DNA from: Brugia malayi
Taxonomy: Eukaryota; Nematoda; Chromadorea; Rhabditida; Onchocercidae
Direction of reading: 5' to 3'
NCBI RefSeq assembly: GCF_000002995.4
Contig: NW_025062477.1
Location: forward strand, 1,134,001-1,198,000
DNA length: 64,000 bases
A program made the position numbers and the translations under genes. Every line of letters begins with the position of its first letter. Positions within the stretch are counted from its first letter, which is position 1. Below the pieces are notes generated by a model. That model saw only the letters and a list, made by a program, of their open reading frames with translations. It made no database searches and was not told where the DNA came from. Below, one piece after another: positions 10,929-26,544 of this stretch.

Positions 10929-13453
10929 ATATAATTGAATTTTGCTTGTATTTCTAATTGCACTATAATTAAATCTTTCATTTAAAAAAAAAAAAATTAA
11001 ATAAACTCAAAGATATTGTTTATAAAACAATTTAGCATTTTATAAATGAAATGAAAACAAAAAAGAAAAAATAAGAAAATTTCAAAAAGAAAATTCAATT
11101 TACAAAATTCAATCAAAAAGAAAATTCAATTTAAGATGGAGAAAAAGAAGAAAAATAAAAATATTTTTTTAATTCTTTCGTAAATTGAAGAAAGAGATAA
11201 AAACAAAACAGTGAACAAAATAAACGATAATTAACTATGAACTTATTTAACCCATTAAGAAAATGTTAATCAAGTTTGTAGTATGTCATGTCATGGATGA
11301 ATAACATACACACATACACACATGCATACATACACACATACACACATGCATACATACACACATACATATATTTTAATTTTTAAAATATTACTCATACATA
11401 GCAGTACTGCAAATGAAAGGGAAATGAAAAAGAAGTATGAAAGGAGGTATTTTTTCTTAATATTGTATGAATTAGTAACTATACTAGTAAGTAATACCTA
11501 ACTACAAGTAAGCAATACTTAATTACGAATAAGTAATAGCTAATTACGAGTAAGTTATATCTAAAAAAAAAATAATAATAATTAAAATAATAATAATAAT
11601 AAATAAGTAATACCTAATTTGACTTATGCAACTGATCTAAAACAATTATTTGTGAAAAAGCTGCTGAATTCATGAACAGCATGCAAATATTAATTGATTT
11701 CAAAGTTATCATTTATATATTTATTTCATTTTTGACCTTCAGAAACTGGTTCTCATTACCCGCTTATAATAAATAGTTTAGCTCAAATTTCGTAAAATTA
11801 TATCAAATAGAGCAAAGGTTAAGAATTCCACTGTCCAATTCTTACTGGTTTATTTGATTGTTTATTTGATTTTTTTTTTAAAAAAAAAAATAAAATAAAA
11901 TTAAGAAAAAAGAAAGAACTAACCTTTTTCAATTCTTACCTGCTACAGAAAGCAAGCTAAGGCCACAGTTCACTTGATTTAATTAATTTAGCAAATGATA
12001 AAAGTAAACTGATTTGTTTTTCTCGTTGATTGTTAATATTATATCTCGAGAATAGCGCTAGTAGATTCGATTTTTAAATGATTGGAGATTTTAAAAAATG
12101 TGATCGAATTATCACCAATAACAATTCGTCTTACTATCATTTAGCTATGATATAGCAAATTATCAACATTTGTCATTTTATGTCAATTTTGATAATTAAC
12201 TTTCATTCTGCCATTTAAATCGTAAATTTTGTAAAAAAAAAAAAAAGGAAAAACAATATGGAACAAATATAGTTATTTTATTATCATTGAAGCAAAATAT
12301 AGAAAGGAACAAAGATCATACAAACACGTTGTAATCAAATAGAAAAAAAAAAAAAAAAGCAAAAAACAAATCTAAAAAAGCAATATTAAAAGAAATAATA
12401 AAATTTCTTACAAAAAAAAGAAAAAAAAAAAAAAAAAAACTGTCACTTGCACTTTGCACTATTTAACAAATAAAAAACAATCATAATATTTGAATATTAT
12501 TAAGTTATGAAAATATATGCAAGTAATTTAACTTTCAGTTTTTTCTTTTTTTCTTTCAAAATTTACAACTTTTACGATGAAAAAAAAAAAAAAAATTTAG
12601 CATAGCCTAGTTGTTCAATAAATATATGAAATATTTATTAGAATTACTACTAAAAAATCAATAATACAATGAAGTTATGTATATATATATATTTATAAAA
12701 TTATTATTATATGAAGACCGGCAAATTGAATTTACATAAACGGAAACAAAGACAAAGAATTAAGAAATTAATTTATTTTAAGAGAGTGAAATGATTTATT
12801 TCAGATGAGCAATGTGAAATATTTTGGATCTCTATTGAAAATAATTAAAATGAATTGAAATTTAAACATTTGATTACCTACAAATTTATCTCTCAGATTC
12901 ATAAGAACATATATTTCAGTGCAAGAGCAATAACATTTATTTAAATAAAAAAACAAAATTAAAAAAAAAAAACAATGTATGATTGTAAATTGAATAATTT
13001 AACGTCTAACAAGGAAAATGTGTTTAATATAATTTTTTTTTGCAAATTTATAAGATTAAAAAAAATTTTCATCTACTTTTCTTAACAAATTCATACAGTT
13101 ATTTACTTATTGAAAAAAAAAAAAAAAAAAAAACAAATGTATAGAAGTAATTACAGCACCAGTAAAATGCAAAAGAAATTTAAATGAAAAAAAAAAAAAA
13201 AAAAAAATGCAAAAATAAAAGAGACGAAAATAAACAAAAAAGAAAGTTTTAATAATGGCAAATATAAAAAGGATACAATTTAAAAGAAATGAAAATTTTT
13301 ATGCCATTAAAAAATGAAAATTAGAAATAAAAGAGAGCATTAATCAAACAAAGAAAGCATATGAAAAATTAAAGAAGAAAAAAGAAAAAGTAATAATAAT
13401 GAAAATTGACTTATAACAATAACAAATAAACTTATGCATTTTTTAAAAAATTT
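10929..13453. other. Intergenic region, secreted-peptide gene to zoo-1 3' end
   Basis: No coding exon seen. It contains a CA/CATA repeat at 11304-11375, a degenerate repeat of AAGTAATA(C/G)CTAA units at about 11480-11620, and long A runs near 12230, 12345, 12420, 13110 and 13190. The upstream region of the peptide gene and the 3' UTR of zoo-1 must both lie here; neither boundary is clear. Confidence 0.5.
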
Positions 13454-16400
13454 TTAAAAATGATTAATTTTAAGAGAAACAAAATGATCTGTTACCACTG
13501 ATGAAGTATTCTTATCCAATGATACTTGATCCCATTGCTGTCCAGTACCAGATTTTAAAGCTAGTGACCAATTTTCACTACTATTTGACACAGAATGAGG
13601 CAATCTAAAATGATCATTTGAAAAAAAAAAAATTTTTTTTTTTTCTTTCAGATTCAGCTAAATTTGAAAATTTTGAAAAAGTTTCTTAACACATGAACAA
13701 AGCCAACCATCAATAAAAGTGTCAAAAATTGCTTTATGCTTATTTAGTATCACAACATATACTCAATAAGTGTTTTCAAAAAATTTTTGTGTATATTAAA
13801 TTTTTAACGCTAAAAATTTCTCGGTTAAAATTTCATGTGAAAGTTAACTGAACTGCGTGCAATAATTCAAATGAAAAATATTTGTTAAATTTTTGAGACA
13901 ATAATTAATAGCATAATTTCAGAACGGTGGATGCAAATTACGCAAATATATATAAAAAATCACCGTAATTCGACCGGAATATTGAATTGCAAATTCTGTG
14001 GTCCACACATCACCAGTGGACTCATTAAACTTTCACCGCGACTTTCATCAAGTGGTGGTCGATTTCCGGCATCGCTTGCACGGCAAACTTTTACGTAAAT
14101 TTCTTGCTGAATCTGAAAGATATGAGCAATCTTTAACCTTTCTCTTTGTTAATAAAATTGTGTTCAGAAATTTCAAATCAATTAAGAAATTATGAAATTT
14201 TGACAATTTTTTTTAAAAAAAAAAAATGACAATTTTTAGAATAAATAATATTGCAAAATATATATAAGCACTAAAATAAGATTTAAAAAATATATTTAAA
14301 AAAAAAAAAAAGAAAAAAACTCACGCCTTCATTAATTGCTCCTTCCGGAATGATTAATGAAACACCAGTTTTTGGGCAATTTAATCTTCCACCACGGGCA
14401 TCTATTATTGCTGTGGAATGCTCAATAACTGTAGCATTAGGATCTGAACTGATAATAACTTCTTTTTTTGTGATATCACTATTATCAGCACTAGTGATAC
14501 GATCCATTGCACCATTTAAATCACTTGTTGGAGATGCATGTGATAATCGCAGAATAGAACTATCATCATCAGTGTTATGCATCGTTTCATTATTCTCGCT
14601 AAATCTGTTTTAATTATAAATTGTCTAGGAAAGATATGAAATTTTATCAAAAATTCACTTCTCTAACTAACTTAATGACTAAAGAATTTTTAATTGAAAA
14701 AACAATCTTAAAATTACTAAAGTATAAAGAGTAGAAAGAAGACATTAAACATTTTATTATTACAGTCTGTTATTTCAGATTATCTATTAGAACAAAAATG
14801 AAGAGTTACCTTATCAATACCTTATACTTATCAATATCACAAATACCTTATCAATATCTTATCAATATCAGAAATACCTTATCAATATCGGACTTTCACG
14901 AGGTAACGATGATAATGGAGCATTTGAAGAACGAAACGGTGAATGAGTAATTTGCGATGACATATTTTGCTTTTTCTCACTTTGATTACTAACCCATCGA
15001 TCTCTGTAATTTGTTTACATAGATTTTTTTTTTTTTTTAAATTTAAGTTTTAAGAATTATAACCGATCATTTCGGTCAAATATTTATAAAAGCCATTGTT
15101 GTAATAATGTATTTCAATAGTTTTTTGTAGTTTAAAATTCAAAATTTCAAAACATCTGAAAGTATCTACAGCAATAAAATAATAGTAGTTCTTGAGAAAT
15201 TACTTTTATTCTAGATAACTTCACTAGAACCTATTCAGTAAGCTATTCTTCTCTTCAGTGCTTAAATTAGAACAAATGATTAAATTTAAATTTTAAGAAT
15301 TATAACCGATCATTCCGATCAAATATTGTCATACAGTAATGATTTATTTCTCATAATAAAAGAAATTAAATATTAACCACCTTGTTAAATGATCATAAAA
15401 CAATCCCGTTCGTCCCGAATGCATCATCGTCATCATATCATGACCACCAATTACAGAATTATTTGCATTATATGATGATGACGATGAATTGTCAACATTT
15501 TCAACATGACTTCGTATCATTTCTCGTGTACCATCAGTTGGATACTCTTCAGTACCTTCGGCCAAAATCTAAATCACATTATATCATTCATTTCTTTTCT
15601 ATAGTACTATTACATTTATTACTTAGCAAATTTAGATAAAATATCTAAGTTAACTGTATTCCTATTAATATTTAAAATTTGAGAAAAAGAAAATGAAACC
15701 TGTTTTGCACCACTGAAACCAGCTTGTATTGGTCCAGTAGTGATGGTATTAGCATTGGTGTTTATAGTTCCAGATGTAGTAATATGATTGACTCGACGAT
15801 TATTGCTAATGTCTGCAATGACATTTGTAGTCGTTGTATTACTATTACTAGTTGATATCACAGCAGATGTTGTGCTATCACGTGCTGTTAAGGTTGGATA
15901 TCCTGTAAAACTGATAGGTGATCGTGGTGGTGACACTTTGACAGGTAACTTCTGAGCATTTCGTATAAGACGAGGAGAACCAGACTGCATGACATTTCGT
16001 TGTCGTTGTTGAAGAATTGGTGAGTGTTGTTGCATAGAGGTTAGCTGATGAGACATACCAGAATTTGTTAGTGAAATTTGTGATTGATCCATGGGTCGAT
16101 TAGAATTATTAGTGATAATCAAACTAGATGAATCCTTTGTTGTTGTTGTTGCTGGGAAAGTGTCAACGCCATGACTGTTATGACGACGAGGTAATGTAAC
16201 CCATGGCATTAAGGTTGTAGCAGGTGTCATATCAACATAACAATTACGATGAAAAGGTGAGTGCTGTGCTGTGGTAGGATTAACGGATGAAGTTGAGAGT
16301 TGCACACGTGAAGAATACTGTGACAAAGGCTCACAAGGATGAACGTTTTGATAGAAATTGCTTCGTGATGCTAACATTCCAGCAGCAGTAGCAGTAGCAG

Positions 16401-19400
16401 CAGTAGAAGAAGAAGAAGCGGTAGCTGGTGATGGTGGTGGTGGATAATTCACCAGGTGTGATTGAACTGAACGAAGTGGTCCTGGATATTGAGGATCATA
16501 GGTACTTAGTTGAGGATCAAAACCGGATCTAAAATTTTACATATTCTTTACAACTATAACAGAACACTTAAAATGAAAACATTTAACACAAATTTTATAT
16601 AAACAAAAAAAAAAAAAAAAATTCGAAGCTTAAAATACTTTACAAAATTAATATGAAAAATGATTTACTTCACAAGAGGATCGCTATTTTCCAATTGTAA
16701 TTGTGATTTTGTGAAATATTCATTAGCTGAGTAATCCTAAAAAAAAATATGTTAAAATTTCTAATATCTGACAATAGAGAAAGGGAGAGAGAGAGAGAGA
16801 GAGAGACATTAAGTATTGCTGGTGAATATAAAGTTATTTTATTTCATGCATATTTCACTATTAAAAAATTTTAAATATGATAAAAAATAGTAAAATTATA
16901 ATAAAATACTTTCAATATTTTCTTGATTCATATAAATTCATCTATATAAAATTCATAAACATCTATATAATTCAAAATTTACCCCCTTTAATGATTCTAT
17001 ATCGGAATCACTCTGATTTTGAAAATTATGCATGGGTAATAAGATCACATCATTTAAATTTGTAAGTGGTCGAAATTCTGGCATCCATACTCGACGATCT
17101 TGCAAATGAGATATTAGTTGTAATAGAGCTTCAAACCAACCATCTTCTTTTGTTGCATCTAGTGTTGCTGAAAATTATAAATTCAAAAAATTCTATCATA
17201 TCAAATTCAAATGTATTACTAAAAGTTATAATTTAAAAAGTTTTGAATAAACTTATTGATCAAAATAAAATTAGTTAACCCGAACTACAAATAATTCAAA
17301 TATTAAGTTCGGATAATTTATCATAAATTATAAGTGTAAATTTAATAAGTAATCCATGTTGCAATTAGTTGAAAATAAAAAAAAAAAGAAATTTTCTTTT
17401 AAATTTAAAACCTACCTGTTAAAAGATATGAGTAATGTTTCTTAATTTTATGCGCTTGTTCAGAGAGTTTTTTGGAAGAAATAGCTGGAGCACCAGCTTT
17501 ACTTCGAAGTTCACGTATTCTGCTTCGACTTTCAACATCAATAAAAATAACAATAGGCGCATATTGCGCAAGTTGTAAACGTTCCACTGATCCTGGACTA
17601 ATATCTAGTACACAATGCTGAAATAACAATGATGAAAATAATAAAATAAAAATTTAAAATAATAAATCAAATTTTATTCAACAAATCTCTTCAATATGCT
17701 TCAAATATTTTACTTTAATGCTTTAAATTATTACTTCTTAACTTAACTTATACCTTATTTGTAGCAATAACAGCATCAATTGCACTTAATCGTACGATAC
17801 TTTCATCGATAACACCAGCAAAACGAACAGCAAAATTAGCTAACAATCGTTGTCGAGCAATATCAGCTAATGGACCAAAAAGTACTAAAGGCCTAAAATA
17901 ATCATTTCAAATAATTTCAATACGAAAAATTTTTGAACACTCTAAATAAATAGAAAATAGTGGTTAATGTTAAAGTTAAACATGTTATGTAAATAAATTT
18001 ACCAAAAATTACTTATGAAATAAACATATAAATATCAATAAATTTTATATTTGATAAGAATTGTTTTTTAAATGAAATTTATTTTATTGTTAATTCTCAA
18101 ATCCTAAACTAACCTCTGAAATTGTGGATGCCTCAATGTGACACGTTCATAAGCAGGAAAAGTCATATCACAAGCATTCTCAAAAGTTACATCATCGATT
18201 ACATTCTTTGTTAACGATTTTGTTCGTCGTTCTTTCAATTTTCGACGGAAAAAAGTAGAACGACCAAATGTTGACGTATCATTACGTGTTGCTTTTGCTA
18301 ATTTTTCAGCACTAAACAAACAAACAATTTGTATTTTTTGAAATTCTTAAAATTTAAAATGCATAAGATACACATGCAAATTAAATCAATCAAATTACAT
18401 TTGTTTATTAATTTATGAATTAATTTTAATCAATCAGTTCTTTTTTTCTTTTTTTTTTTTCTTTGAGCATATCAAATTAAATACTTTTTTAAAAGCATTT
18501 TAAAATTAAAAAAAAAAAAAAGTTTTATTAAATATTTTTACGTTTCTGAATTTGGTATAACGCCTTTATTATTATCATTTTGAATATAATTTCCATTTTC
18601 AGCAGCAGAATAGACACGTGTAGCTTGCCAAAAACCAACTGTTCCACCAAAAAGAGTATCAGTGATATGAAAAATATCACCGCTATGAAATGATAATTCC
18701 AAATGATTGGATGTTTTTTGATGAGCAAAATGAGTTCTGAAAAAAAAAAAAAAAAAAAAAAAACAAAAAAGAAATTTCTCGACATTGATTTTAATATTGT
18801 GCATAAATAGTAATGAGAATATCATATTGTATTTGATATAAAGATAAAAAGAAAAAAAAAAATTTTTTTTTATTGATAAAATTTAATATATTAAAATTTA
18901 AGAATATGAAAATAATTGATGATGAAGCAAAAGAAAATAAAAAGATAAACCTAATATAAAAATTATCTCCTAATGGTCCATTTCTGATTCTTTCATAATC
19001 TACGGCCGAATATTCCACTTTAATTGTCACATCATCATGTAGTGCTAATAAATGACGAACAGCCTGAAATATTTGAAAAAGAAAGATTATTGTGTGAAAA
19101 AAAAAAAAAAAAAAAAGTAAAACAAAATGAAATGATTAATACTGATACTTACATAAATTAAAATTGATATTTTTCACTAAGTACTTAGTATTTTTACCTT
19201 GAAATATTTGAAATGAATAAATGAAATTTACTTTATAAATAATACTTACTTAAATTGATATTTTTCACTAAGTAATTAGTGCTTTTACCTTGAAATATTT
19301 GAAATGAATAAATTACATCTACTGTCTATCATAAAAATATATTACCTCTTCTCGAGTAACACCAATCATTGATTTCTCATTAACAGATAAAATACGATCA

Positions 19401-22400
19401 CCCGATCTGATAGAATGTATTGCAGCAGGTGAATCTTCTTGAACAGCTGATACAAAGATACCAACTTGATTTCCACCAATTACACGAACACCCAAACTTC
19501 CTGAAATTAAAATTTATGTCAAATTGATAACTTTTAAATTCAAATAATTCAAAAAGTTGGTTAGTTTTGAGAAGAGAGAAAAAAAACTCAGATGATCATG
19601 AAATTATCATGAAATGAAAGAAACACTCGAAGAAATTTATACGACTGAAAACTTTTGAAGAAATTTATACGACTAAAAACTCTTGAGAAAATTTATAGGA
19701 CTAAAACATTTCATGATAAACAAACCTCCAATTTTTCGAAATCGAATTGTTCTAATGCTCACATCACTTTGACTACTTTGACTGTTTGTAATACTTCCAT
19801 TTCTTCGATGAAAATCTCCATAATCAATTGACTGTCGTTCACTTTGAGACCACCTGAAGGAAAAATCAAAATGAAATCATTTTAATAAATTAGTTAGTAT
19901 TATGCAAAAGGAAAAAAAAAAGTCGCTGAAGATACATGTTTTCAAATTTATATTCATTTTATTTGTAACTAAGAATTAATTTAAATTTTAAAATAAATTC
20001 TGAAATTGCAGTAAATGTGAAAAAAAAAAAAAAAAAAAAATTGCTACTGATATCATAGAATGAAAAGACACAATGTAATGCCAACGTTTGGATATTTCTC
20101 AGATAAATGAAAGTTTAAAACTTTTGAAAAAATTTTAGAAATTTCAATTTTATCCTCCTAACCTAGCATTTGACATTGTTGACGTGTTGACATATTCAAG
20201 TGATGATCGTGGTGCTAATGACTGATGTAAATTATGCATCGGTGATGGACTATGTCGTGGTGTTCCTGATACCGAACCTAATCGTTCATAAACTGTATTC
20301 TGACTTGGCCATCTGTAAATAAATTATCCAATGAAATTTATTTAAATGAAATATACATATATATTTTTTTTATGTCAAAATTTTCATGTCAAAAAGCATA
20401 TTGTTTAAATATAACAAGCAGTTTAGTAATTGTCCAGATGGTTTCAGTAATAAATGGAATACACAAATATGTAATTTAAAAAAAAAAAAATTGTCTAAAA
20501 AGATAATTGTTGGGTAAGAAATAGGAATGTAGAAGAAATATCAATAAATAAAAAAAAAAAAAAGGAAATTCATGTTATAAATTTGAAAATTTTTCACCAT
20601 TTGTATTATTAGTATGAACATGCATCAATTTCTAATTTTAACTATTTATTCTAACTCTAACAAATAATTAAAATATTTAAATTTCATCGAAATTTATTTC
20701 TCGCATAAAACATTTATATAATTTAAATTTGCTCAATTACTTAAGAAAAAAGAAAAAGCTTCAGTAATTTTCTACCATCTAGGATTAGAATTTTGGTAGT
20801 AAGGAAAACCAATTCTTAAAACATAAAATCTTATAATTCAATTAATTAAATTTTTTTTGGAAAAAAAAAAAAAATTAAAGATTAATTAAATATTTGATAT
20901 TTACCTGCTACTATCTCGTCGTACATCTCTTTGAACAACAAGAGAAAGTTTTTCGCGACTTTTTGAAAGCCATTTGGTTGCTTCCTCAATTGTGACACCT
21001 TCTACGGATTGACCATTTATCCTGAGAACCGTATCACCTTCACGTAAACCAGGATCCTTTTCAGCTAATTTACGATTTGTAATTTCTTTGATATAAAATT
21101 TACAACCAAGTATGATACCAAAATCTAAAAAAAAATAAAGTTATATCTCTAAAAAAAAAAAACTTTGAAAACAAACAATAAAATAAATAGTTTAACACTC
21201 CTTTTTTCCATATTAAAATTTTCAAAAATTATATCTTAAAAATGTTAAAATGCAATAAAATAATTAGAAAAATAAAAAAACATTCAATATTTAAAACTAA
21301 TGTCTTTTTTATGCAAAAAAAAAAAAAAAAAAAAAAAGAAAATCAACAAAATAAAGGAATAAATTTACGAAAAAAATAAGAAAAATAAAAAAACGAACAA
21401 AAAGAAATAAAAAGAAAAAAAAGATAAATGAGCTAAAAATCAGTCAAACAATGCAATAAAAATTTTTGCATTATAAATCAAAAACAAAAAAAAAATTCAT
21501 ATAATTTAAATATTTGAATAGAAATTAAAACAATCAAATGATCTATTTCAGTCACATTTTTCTTTTTCTTTTTTTTTTTTTACTAATTCTAAAAAGAAAA
21601 AAGCAAGCATTTTTAATTTCATGCAAAAAAGCAATTATTATTTTTTTTTTTTTTTCAAAAATACAATTTTGTGTATTTTCTCATTCAATCACTTCCACAA
21701 TCAGTCATTTATTTTTATTTTTTTTTTCACAAAATATTTGTTAAAATATTTTATGAAAATAGAACATAAAATTTTATAGAATAATTTGCTTTTTGTATTA
21801 CTAACAAATTTATTTGTAAAATGCGTAGTAAATTTTCTTTTTAAAAAAAGAAAAAAAAAAAAACCTTTTGTTTAATTTAAAATAACCCTCTCTCTCCCTC
21901 TTCTCTCTCTCTCTCTCTCTTAACAAACAATTGGTCCAAACAAAATTGATGTGAAAGCTTTTAAATCAACATTTTAAAAAATATTGCCGTAATAGTTACT
22001 TAGAAACTAATTCATCAAATTATCCGATACAGCAATACTCAATTTTGTTGTTGTTTAACTAACTAACTTGTTGAAATTTAAATTTGCTGTTGAAATTGTT
22101 GAAATTTAAGATGCTTATAGTTAAATTTGTAAATTTCGGTTTTCTTTTTTGTCTTTTTATCTTACTGAAAAAAAAAAAAAAAAGTTTATTATGCTTACAA
22201 CAATCAATTAATTTACTCGATAGAAAAAAAAAAAGAAAACGAATAGGAGGAAAAAGGAAGAATGAAATTGTAAACAAATGAAATTTCAAAAATAAACTTT
22301 CAGTTTTATTAAAATCTTAAAAAAAAAAGGAAAAGGAAAAGAATGAAACATTCAAAGAGAAACATTTAAATGTTTAAATTTTAATTATGAAAATTAGCAA

Positions 22401-25400
22401 ATTGAAATCAATTGATGTATGCATAATGTCAAATGCATTTTGTTTTTGTTTTTTATTTTTTATTTTGTTGTTTATTTCTTTCTTTTATAGACAGAAATAT
22501 GAATAGCTTAAATCATACAGCAATTTCATTTATTATTCTAACTGAAATTTTATTATGATTTATTACGATTATAACTATGACAGAATGTACAACTTAATTT
22601 TTCCTATGCATCTTTAAAAAGCAAATTTAATCATTTTAAAATTTAAAGATGCATAAGGAAAAAAAAATCAAAATTTGCATTTAATTATAATTTTCCAACC
22701 GTTTTTTTTTTTTTTTTTTTTTTGCTAAAAATTTTACTAATAAAATCTATTAATATTTAATAATTAGAAAATCTTTTTTATATCAAAAATTATTTGCTGC
22801 AAATTCAATGATTTCATATCATCTAAAATACTTACCTATGCAATCATCATTAGATTTTATCAAATTATCACTAACTTATCAATGACAAATCTATGATAAC
22901 ATTCTGAGTCTAAAAAAAATAAAAAATAAAATAAAACTAAGTGAAGAAATAGCTAAATTAGCAAATATAGCTTAGAAAAAAAAAAATTTTTTTTTTTCTA
23001 TTAAAATTTAATCCAATCTATTATTACCTTCCTTTTTTCGAGATTTTGATAAGGTGAATTTTAGTGTACGTTGCTCATATTCGATATGTGGTACTGGTAC
23101 TCGTCGTTTTACAATCTGTAAAATTTTTTAATCAAAATAAATAAATAAATGAAAATTCCAATTATCATTTCAAATTATAGGAAATGATAGGATGAAAAAA
23201 AAAGAATCGAAAGAGAAAAAAATAGTTAAATAGTTTCATTTGCTTCGAGAAAATTCCGATATTTCCCGGTAGAGAAACTCTCTCTCTCTCTCTCTCTCTC
23301 TCCCTCTCTGGGAATTTCTTAATAAGTTTCTTATTTAATTTACAATATTTAATTATTAATTAATAAATACTGGGATATTTAATATTTAATTAATAAATAC
23401 TGAACCATATTTAATTGTTGCGATTCTTTCATAATTTTTATCGCTTCCGCGTAATCAGCTGTTTCAAGTGCAACACCGTTTGCTGATAATATGCAATCGT
23501 TTACCCTGCAATTTGATAAATTCAATAAAATAAAGTAAAAATCGTTATCATTAATTGTAATCAATGTTCACATTATTAATTTATCAATTATCACTTGAAT
23601 ATTTGATTAATAGGAAACTATTGCATCTAAATATATATAGCACTATCTATTTCTCTTATCAATTGCATAATCATATCAGTAATTTGAAAATTTTTGCTAC
23701 TGGTGTTTTTTTTTTTTTTAGTTTTATTTCAAATTATAAAAGTCAAAAATTGCTTAGTTTTATTTTGTAAAAAAAATTTTTATTCAATTGAAAAAAATTC
23801 ATTTTTTTTTTTTTTTTCATTAATAAGAATATTTGATAATTTGCTCATATTTTCCTCAATCATTTTCACTTTCTAAATTTAAAAGATTACTAAAATTTGA
23901 TGTTATCAATCAAAATGTTATCAACAAATTGTGAAAATAAAAAAAAAAAAAAAAAAAAAAATTGACAAAAGATTTTTTTGTATTCTATTAATTCTAGCAG
24001 GCAGATGATATGTTTGAATGGTGACTGAAATATTGTCAAACAAATATTTGCATAAGAAAAAAAAAGAAAAAAAAAACAGTTGGTGGAAAATAAATTTTGC
24101 ATGATTCAAATTATTATTACGATCATGATATAAAGAGAGAGAGAGAGAGGGAGAGAGGGAGAAGTTGCTTAACAAAATATTTTTTTTCTTTTTTCTTAAA
24201 ATTATTTTTTCTTTTTCTTTTTTTTTTCTATCTTAATTCCTTAACAAAATATCACATTCTTATTGATATTTGGCTTAAATTATCACTCTTTGAGTGATAA
24301 TATATGATAATCAGATATAATAAAAAATTCTCAAAAAATTTTAGAAAAACAAAATAAAAATGAAAAAGGAAAAATGCTGTTTCGCTAAAAATTATTAAAG
24401 AATGGAAAAGAGATAAAAGTTTGATAAACTGATAAAAAAAAAAAAAAAGATAAAGACGAATTAATAAATGTTAAATTATGAAAATAAATTAGAAAATCAA
24501 ATATGAATTGATTCCTTCATTCTTACTTATTGAATTAATTATCATTTTTGAGAATGCTTTTAATCTTATAGGTAAAAAACAGATTATTTTTCCTCGTACT
24601 ATTGCTGAAACAAATCATTGAATTTTTAATAAGTTTATGAAAAAGATAAATTTAAACTAGTAGAATTGAAATTTACTATTTATGTTCAATTATTTTACAA
24701 AGTATTCACGACAGAAAAAAAAAAAAAAAAACTATTGCTAATGATAAATAATAAATTAAAATCGGAACTGTCTTCCATTTTCCATAAAAAAAAAGAAAAG
24801 AAAAGAAAAGTTAGAAAAAGAGAGAAAAAAGATATGAAAAGCACTTAAGTAAATAAAAAGAAAAATTAAAGTATCGAATGGAAAGAAATTTAAAATTCCA
24901 TTTACTTTATCTGACTTATCACATTTCAATTTCAATGTATAATTATCGAAAGAGAAAATACACATTAACCATTAACTATTAACTCAATAATTTCTATTTT
25001 CCGGCAGAATACAAAATGTAAATAAGTGAAATGCGTGAATGCAATCGTAATTTTTAAATTCTTAAATTAATTTTAATTAAATTAAGAAAAAATTAATTTT
25101 ATCAAAAAAAAAAAAAAACAATAATGGAAACATACTGAACAAGTCCCCAAGCAGGACCAGTTGGAATCACGTCACTTACGATTACAGTCGGATCACCCGA
25201 TGTAAAATTCGGATTCTCCCGACCGCTGGATACTGCTATCCCGAAACCAACTTTTGGAATCTGAAATTTATGACACAATATTAATGTTAAAAATTTAAAT
25301 GATAGCACATTAACAGTTTCAAACAATAATCATTTAATTGATAACGTGTTGAGGATTGATAACGTGTTGACGATTGATAACGTGTTGAGGATTGATAACG

Positions 25401-25838
25401 TATTGAGGATTGATAACGTATTGAGGATTGATAACGTATTGAGGATTGATAACGTATTGAGGATTCAATAAATGATAAATGATATGAAAGTGAGAGGATT
25501 GAATGCAATAATTCGATAATTAATTAAATTTAATTGGAATTCGTTTATTTTTTATGAATGATTGAGTTCTTTGCAAATATCATTTTTGATTATTTATTGT
25601 TAGAAATGAGTTATTTTTATTCACCTTTTAAGAGAAATGATAAAATTTTGTTAAAATAATTAAAGAGAGAAAGAGGGAGAGAGTTCCTTAATATGAATCA
25701 ACAATAGAAATGAAGAGAAAAAGAAAGAGAGAGAGAGAGAAAGAAAGTAAAAAGAGTTAAAAACATATAACATACATATATCAATCCATTTTGAATATCC
25801 ATTCTAAGTTAATTTCCGTCAAAATTAAATGCTTATCT

Positions 25839-25879
<41 letters not shown>

Positions 25880-26510
25880 ACACACACACACACATCAATA
25901 AAGAGAGAAGAAATATTAAGTGAGGGAAAAAAAATGCCCTTCAAACTTTTTCAAAATTACTCAAAAAATATTTTTGATATTTTGTAAATTGTATTAAAGA
26001 AAAAAACTATATTTAATTAAAGTAGTAAATTACACCCAATTATTTTGTAGTAATGCCTTAAACTCATTAACTCAATTAATCATAAATAAAATAAAAACTT
26101 TAATATTTTACTTAAATGCAATATATATTTATGTAAATGATGTAAAACATTACATTTTGACAGCTTCCGGAAAATGCGCTCCGCTTATTCTCAAAAATAT
26201 GAATGTCCGGTACTAATGACGTCCTGTGTCTTCTCAGTGCTTCTTTTTTTCATGTGATTTGTATGAAATGTTTGTGCGCATCTATACATGTACACAAATG
26301 CGCATTTGCATTTCATGATTGTAACAAAGAAGTGAAGCAAAAAAAAGAGAAAAAAAAGCTATGGGAGAGGAATGTCACGAGAGTGGCGCTATTGTCGCTT
26401 ATATCACTGTATCTTCTAATTTTTTTATGGGAAAAAAAATGGAACTAGAACGAAATAGTTTGAGAAAAATCATATAAATAACTGAATAATACAAGGAAAG
26501 AAGCATTTCC

Positions 26511-26544
<34 letters not shown>

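Noticed and set aside
25340..25465. CRISPR-like array
   Set aside because: Head-to-tail 18-base units without spacers in a eukaryotic intron; a plain minisatellite.
26203..26448. Small secreted or membrane protein of 81 codons
   Set aside because: No signal peptide, Lys-rich low-complexity middle, no splice or start context; kept only as a composition island.
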